From JBAYZQ01 sp041672385 (lineage in GTDB: Bacteria; Spirochaetota; Spirochaetia; Sphaerochaetales; Sphaerochaetaceae), in assembly GCA_041672385.1 (NCBI GenBank), contig JBAYZQ010000082.1, forward strand, positions 1 to 9,872: DNA of 9,872 bases, written 5' to 3'. Shown in pieces: positions 6,917 to 9,872 of the stretch (position 1 is its first letter; the number at the start of each line of letters is the position of its first letter). The notes under the pieces were generated by a model. The model worked only from the letters and a program-made list of their open reading frames with translations. It searched no databases and was not told the DNA's origin. The position numbers and the translations under genes are program-made.

Positions 6917-8030
6917 AGAAAGAAAAGTTCCTGTTATTAGGATTAGAAAGTTTTCATTAACCTTTTCTGCAATTTTAATTGTTATTAGTATTGTAGTTTT
7001 CTTTGCTAGGGGCTTCAATTTAGGAATTGACTTTGAAAGTGGTTTATCCCTTAAAGTTCAGATTAATAATTCTGCTAGTGATATAAATTCAGTTCGTGAA
7101 GGTTTATCTGATATTAATTCTGTAAAAGTTCAAATGATTGGGCAAACTTCAGATATGACCTATCAAGTTAGAATTAATGTTGATAATGATGCTGAGTCAA
7201 AAGCAGTACAAACACAAGTTTTAACTGATTTGGAGACTACCTTCGGCGTAGGAAATGCTACAATTCTTGAAAGTAACTTTATTGGTGCAAAATTTTCAGA
7301 TTCACTTGTAAAAACCAGCGTTTATGCAGTTTTAATTGCTATGGCCTTAATTCTGTTTTATGTTTGGGTTAGATTTGAACTTGGTTATGCATTCAGTGCA
7401 ATTATAGCATTGTTCCATGATGTTATCTGTTTGCTTGGGTTTATTATAATTTTCCGTTTTGAGATTTCTTCAACCACAATTGCTGCAGTTTTGACCATTA
7501 TTGGTTATTCCCTTAACAATACAATTGTTATTTTTGATAGAATTCGTGAGACGGTAAAAACAGGCCGTATTAAAGGTTTGTCAGTTATGATTGATTCTAG
7601 TGTTGGAAAATCTTTAACAAGAACCACAATAAGCAGTATTACAACAATGCTTGCTGTTCTTCCACTTGCAATTTTTTCATCTGGTGATATTAAGTTATTT
7701 GCAATTGAAATGCTATTTGGTATCTTTATTGGTACTTATTCTTCCAACTTTGTTGCACCTGTCTTTTTGTTTTTGTTTGCAAAAGTTCCAGGACTTGATC
7801 CAACAATTCTTAAAGCAGTTGATGATATCTCCGACAGAGCAAGTGTAAACTATCTCATGAGTGATGTTATTAGAAAAACAGAAGCTGAAAAAAGAAAAAA
7901 GACTGAAGCTTTAAAATTAGAAGGTAAAAAGAAGACGACTAAGAAAGGGCCATCAAAGACAAAAAAGTCGACAACGGCTACAAAAAAGCCAACTTTAGAA
8001 CTTCATGAAGCTGAAGAAAAGAAAGAATAA
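6906..8030 (+). CDS. secF: Protein translocase subunit SecF
   Basis: SecF is the partner of SecD in the inner-membrane SecDF complex. The 374-residue product has TM1 at about 17-34, a periplasmic domain, five further helices between about 135 and 300, and the family signature IGYSLNNTIVIFDRIRE at 199-215 (Asp211-Arg). The first signature reads GFNLGIDFESG at 36-46; many SecF proteins have DFTGG here, so the Gly-Gly pair is replaced by Ser-Gly. Residues 324-374 form a lysine-rich tail (17 Lys in 51) predicted to lie in the cytosol; E. coli SecF (323 residues) lacks such an extension. AAGGAGG (6892-6898) sits 7 nt before the ATG, inside the end of secD. ispH follows after only 5 nt. Confidence 0.96.
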   Translation: MANKERKVPVIRIRKFSLTFSAILIVISIVVFFARGFNLGIDFESGLSLKVQINNSASDINSVREGLSDINSVKVQMIGQTSDMTYQVRINVDNDAESKAVQTQVLTDLETTFGVGNATILESNFIGAKFSDSLVKTSVYAVLIAMALILFYVWVRFELGYAFSAIIALFHDVICLLGFIIIFRFEISSTTIAAVLTIIGYSLNNTIVIFDRIRETVKTGRIKGLSVMIDSSVGKSLTRTTISSITTMLAVLPLAIFSSGDIKLFAIEMLFGIFIGTYSSNFVAPVFLFLFAKVPGLDPTILKAVDDISDRASVNYLMSDVIRKTEAEKRKKTEALKLEGKKKTTKKGPSKTKKSTTATKKPTLELHEAEEKKE

Positions 8031-8035
8031 ATTAA

Positions 8036-8905
8036 ATGGAGTTAGTAATTGCAAATCATATAGGATTTTGTCCAGGGGTTATGGCAGTGGTGGAATTAAC
8101 CAAAGCCACCTTGGACTTGGTCGAAAATGAAGGCAAAGAACTTTATTGTATAGGATCTCTGGTTCATAATGATATGGTCAGAGATTCTTTTTCAAAAAGA
8201 GGTGTCATCTTTTTAGGATGGGATGCTGAATTTGAAAAAATTGAACCTGGGTATGCTATTATTAGTGCTCATGGTATTCCCGAAGAACTTGAACGAAGAT
8301 TAAAAGTTCTTGGATTTATTTTGGTAGATGGAACTTGCAAAAAGATTAAGAAAAATAGGCAAATTCTTAAAAAATATGGCGCTATGGGTTATTTTACCGT
8401 AATAGTAGGACTTGCAAATCATTCAGAAGTTAAAGCTTTGATGGGAACTGAGTTATTTCCAGGTGTTAAGATTCGAGGTAGGGTTATTTCTTCTATAGAA
8501 GAAGTTAAGGATATTCCTCAGGGTTTTCCTTTATTGGTAATCGCTCAAACTACTTTTGAATTTATAGAATATCAAAAGATTGTTTCACAAATACGTAAGA
8601 ATTACAGTAATACTAAAATACTGAATACTCTTTGTAGTGAAATATTACTTCGTAGAAAAGAAATCAAAACTATAATAGAAGAAAATAATTGTGACTGTGG
8701 ACTTGTAATTGGGGGCAAAAAAAGTGCCAATACAATTTCCTTATTAAATAAAGTTGAACAACTTGGAATAGATGCTTATCAAATTGATGAAGCCAGTACT
8801 TTTGATTTTAAATCTCTAGCTTATGAAAGGGTTTGCATTTTTTCAGGAGCATCTACACCTGTTTCTCAAATTAATCAAGTTTTAGAAAATATTAAAGGAA
8901 AATAA
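8036..8905 (+). CDS. ispH: 4-hydroxy-3-methylbut-2-enyl diphosphate reductase (IspH/LytB)
   Basis: IspH reduces HMBPP to IPP and DMAPP, the last step of the MEP isoprenoid pathway, using an oxygen-sensitive [4Fe-4S] cluster in the cytosol. All three cluster cysteines are present: Cys12 in GFCPGV, Cys101 in DGTC and Cys200 in NTLC. Substrate residues also match: His44 (LVHND), His79 (SAHG), His129 and Glu131 (NHSEV), Thr172-Thr173 (QTT), Ser230 and Asn232 (SANT), and the C-terminal GASTP. The 289 residues fit the short single-domain form. Several motifs are diverged (DGTC for the common DATC; GLANHSEV where GHxxHPEV is usual). The start is fixed by homology, since Cys12 lies close to the N-terminus in the family. 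No good Shine-Dalgarno precedes it, so translation probably depends on ribosomes finishing secF 5 nt upstream. Confidence 0.93.
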   Translation: MELVIANHIGFCPGVMAVVELTKATLDLVENEGKELYCIGSLVHNDMVRDSFSKRGVIFLGWDAEFEKIEPGYAIISAHGIPEELERRLKVLGFILVDGTCKKIKKNRQILKKYGAMGYFTVIVGLANHSEVKALMGTELFPGVKIRGRVISSIEEVKDIPQGFPLLVIAQTTFEFIEYQKIVSQIRKNYSNTKILNTLCSEILLRRKEIKTIIEENNCDCGLVIGGKKSANTISLLNKVEQLGIDAYQIDEASTFDFKSLAYERVCIFSGASTPVSQINQVLENIKGK

Positions 8906-8906
8906 A

Positions 8907-9404
8907 ATGAAGTATTACTTTGATATTTGTGGAGATAGAGATAAAGACGATCAGGCGTTTTTAGAAACAGTTAAATCTTTAATGCATGATAGTAATTCTT
9001 TGAAAAGCTTTTATGGAATTTTAGCAAATTTAGCTGTTTTAATTGATTCCTATCTTGAGGATGTTAGCTGGTGTGGATTTTACCTATTAGATGAAGATAA
9101 TCTTTGTCTGGGACCTTTTCAAGGAAATATTGCCTGTGAAAGTATAAAGGTTGGAAACGGGGTTTGTGGAACAGCAGTTAAAGAAAATAGAACAATGTTA
9201 ATTGAAGACGTTAACAAGTTCCCCACTCACATAGCTTGCGATACATCAAGTCGAAGTGAAATAGTCTCTCCGTTTTATGATAATAAGGGAAATATTTTTG
9301 GAGTTATTGATTGGGACAGCCCCTCTTATTATCGTTTCACTCAAAAAGATGTAATACTCATAGAAAGAATATCTCAAATTATTTCACTTTCAATTAAGTT
9401 TTAA
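8907..9404 (+). CDS. msrC: Free methionine-(R)-sulfoxide reductase (fRMsr/MsrC), GAF domain
   Basis: This enzyme reduces free L-methionine-(R)-sulfoxide to methionine in the cytosol, with electrons normally from thioredoxin. The 165 residues are a single GAF domain, as in the E. coli and yeast enzymes. The signature is very clear: WCGFYLL (55-61), LGPFQG (68-73), the three redox cysteines Cys77 (IAC), Cys87 (GVCG) and Cys111 (HIACD), Glu118 in SEIV, and the acidic pair Asp135/Asp137 in GVIDWDS. These distinguish it from cyclic-nucleotide-binding or sensory GAF domains, which lack the cysteine trio. The start follows AAAGGAA (8894-8900) with 6 nt spacing. It lies 1 nt after the ispH stop codon, so it is probably the last gene of the sec-ispH transcript. 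The symbol msrC follows E. coli usage. Confidence 0.94.
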   Translation: MKYYFDICGDRDKDDQAFLETVKSLMHDSNSLKSFYGILANLAVLIDSYLEDVSWCGFYLLDEDNLCLGPFQGNIACESIKVGNGVCGTAVKENRTMLIEDVNKFPTHIACDTSSRSEIVSPFYDNKGNIFGVIDWDSPSYYRFTQKDVILIERISQIISLSIKF

Positions 9405-9408
9405 AATT

Positions 9409-9433
9409 AAAAAGAAGCTTTAACTCCTTTTTT
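9409..9433 (+). terminator. Weak candidate terminator after the fRMsr gene
   Basis: Five bases after the stop codon, AAAAAG-A-AG (9409-9417) can pair with CT-C-CTTTTT (9424-9432) around a 6-nt loop, with one mismatch, and the T-run ends at 9433. The stem is mostly A-U, so it is much weaker than the groEL terminator. Read-through into thrS is likely even if it works. Confidence 0.3.
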
Positions 9434-9469
9434 ATGATTAATAAAAGGGTAGAATAAGCTATTTACAAA

Positions 9470-9478
9470 TGATATAAT
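9470..9478 (+). promoter_or_regulatory. Extended -10 promoter element of thrS
   Basis: TGATATAAT gives a perfect TATAAT (9473-9478) with an upstream TG one base away, the extended -10 arrangement. The -35 position 17 bp upstream holds only TAGAAT (three of six). Transcription would start near 9485, giving a leader of about 39 nt, too short for a T-box riboswitch. Confidence 0.55.
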
Positions 9479-9523
9479 CAACGAAAATACTGACATCTTT
9501 TGTTATGATAGGGAGTATAATCA

Positions 9524-9872
9524 ATGGACAAAAATGAAAAACTGGCTACTTTGAGACATTCAATGAGTCATGTAATGGCAGAAGCAGTTCTGCAGATGTT
9601 TCCGGAAGCTCAAATAGCTATTGGTCCTTCAATTGAAAATGGATTTTATTATGATTTCGATTTGCCAAGAGCCTTAATACCTAGTGATTTGGATGAAATT
9701 ACCAAGAGAATGCAGGCAATCATTGCTGAGGGAAAACCTTTTATTCGAAAAGAGGTAACCAAAAGCGAAGCTGCTGATTTTTTTAAGGATCAAAAATATA
9801 AATTAGAATTACTCGATGCCATAGAAGAGGGACAAACTATTACACTGTATAACCAAGGTGGTTTTACTGATT
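9524..9872 (+). CDS. thrS: Threonyl-tRNA synthetase, N-terminal part (runs off right edge)
   Basis: ThrS charges tRNA-Thr with threonine and removes mischarged serine. The visible 116 codons cover the start of the editing (N2) domain: RHSMSHV at 11-17, with the HxxxH pair His12/His16 of the editing site, and IGPSIENGFYYDFD at about 33-46, a highly conserved family block. GGGAG (9511-9515) lies 8 nt before ATG 9524. In E. coli (642 residues) this block is preceded by a TGS domain of about 60 residues; here only ten residues precede RHS, so the protein begins without TGS. As I recall, spirochaetal ThrS proteins are of this shorter type (about 580 residues). The aminoacylation core and anticodon-binding domain lie outside the window. 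Confidence 0.95.
   Translation, partial: MDKNEKLATLRHSMSHVMAEAVLQMFPEAQIAIGPSIENGFYYDFDLPRALIPSDLDEITKRMQAIIAEGKPFIRKEVTKSEAADFFKDQKYKLELLDAIEEGQTITLYNQGGFTD

Noticed and set aside
7651..7848. A 65-codon Leu/Phe-rich open frame on the plus strand inside secF
   Set aside because: It is the shifted-frame reading of SecF transmembrane codons, without a ribosome binding site or independent support.
9426..9449. Second hairpin (CCTTTT..AT / ATAAAAGG) after the fRMsr gene
   Set aside because: The stem needs a two-base bulge, is nearly all A-U, and is followed by GTAGAATAAG rather than a T-run.
9405..9523. T-box leader for thrS
   Set aside because: The gap is 119 bp and the predicted leader is about 39 nt, with no T-box consensus or antiterminator fold visible; T-boxes are also atypical outside Gram-positive bacteria.

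Overview
The window is A+T-rich bacterial chromosome. Its gene content and order (a lone groEL, then yajC-secD-secF, ispH and a ThrS with no N-terminal TGS domain) best suggest a spirochaete, most likely a Treponema-like organism. That assignment is an inference from recalled synteny and protein style. No rRNA, tRNA or other taxonomic marker is present to prove it.

Layout. The left part is on the minus strand. First comes the N-terminal 479 codons of an exported outer-membrane-type protein with a Wzi-like HDWGPG motif (1438 down to the window edge). Upstream of it lies a complete NAD(P)-dependent short-chain dehydrogenase (2523 to 1756) with its own terminator. A very A/T-rich 383-bp divergent intergenic region separates this gene from groEL. 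Everything to the right is on the plus strand. groEL (2907-4541) is monocistronic and closed by a strong intrinsic terminator. A recognisable -35/-10 promoter then starts a tight cluster: yajC, secD, secF, ispH and a GAF-domain free methionine-(R)-sulfoxide reductase (4707-9404). Gaps inside the cluster are 17, -11, 5 and 1 bp. A short intergenic stretch with an extended -10 precedes thrS, which runs off the right edge after 116 codons.

Function. The central cluster is mainly protein-export machinery: YajC, SecD and SecF form the SecYEG-associated module that uses the proton gradient to complete translocation. It is followed by IspH, the oxygen-sensitive [4Fe-4S] last enzyme of the MEP isoprenoid pathway, and by a free methionine-(R)-sulfoxide reductase, an antioxidant repair enzyme. 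GroEL next door is the cytosolic folding chaperonin. Co-transcription of the two metabolic genes with sec is suggested by spacing only.

I found no CRISPR array, insertion sequence, phage gene, toxin-antitoxin pair, tRNA or rRNA, and no convincing undescribed multi-gene system. The most unusual details are the long charged cytosolic tails on both YajC and SecF (the former built from a 9-bp tandem repeat), the altered first signature of SecF, the Wzi-like gene, and a groEL leader with no recognisable CIRCE but a small inverted repeat near the predicted transcription start.
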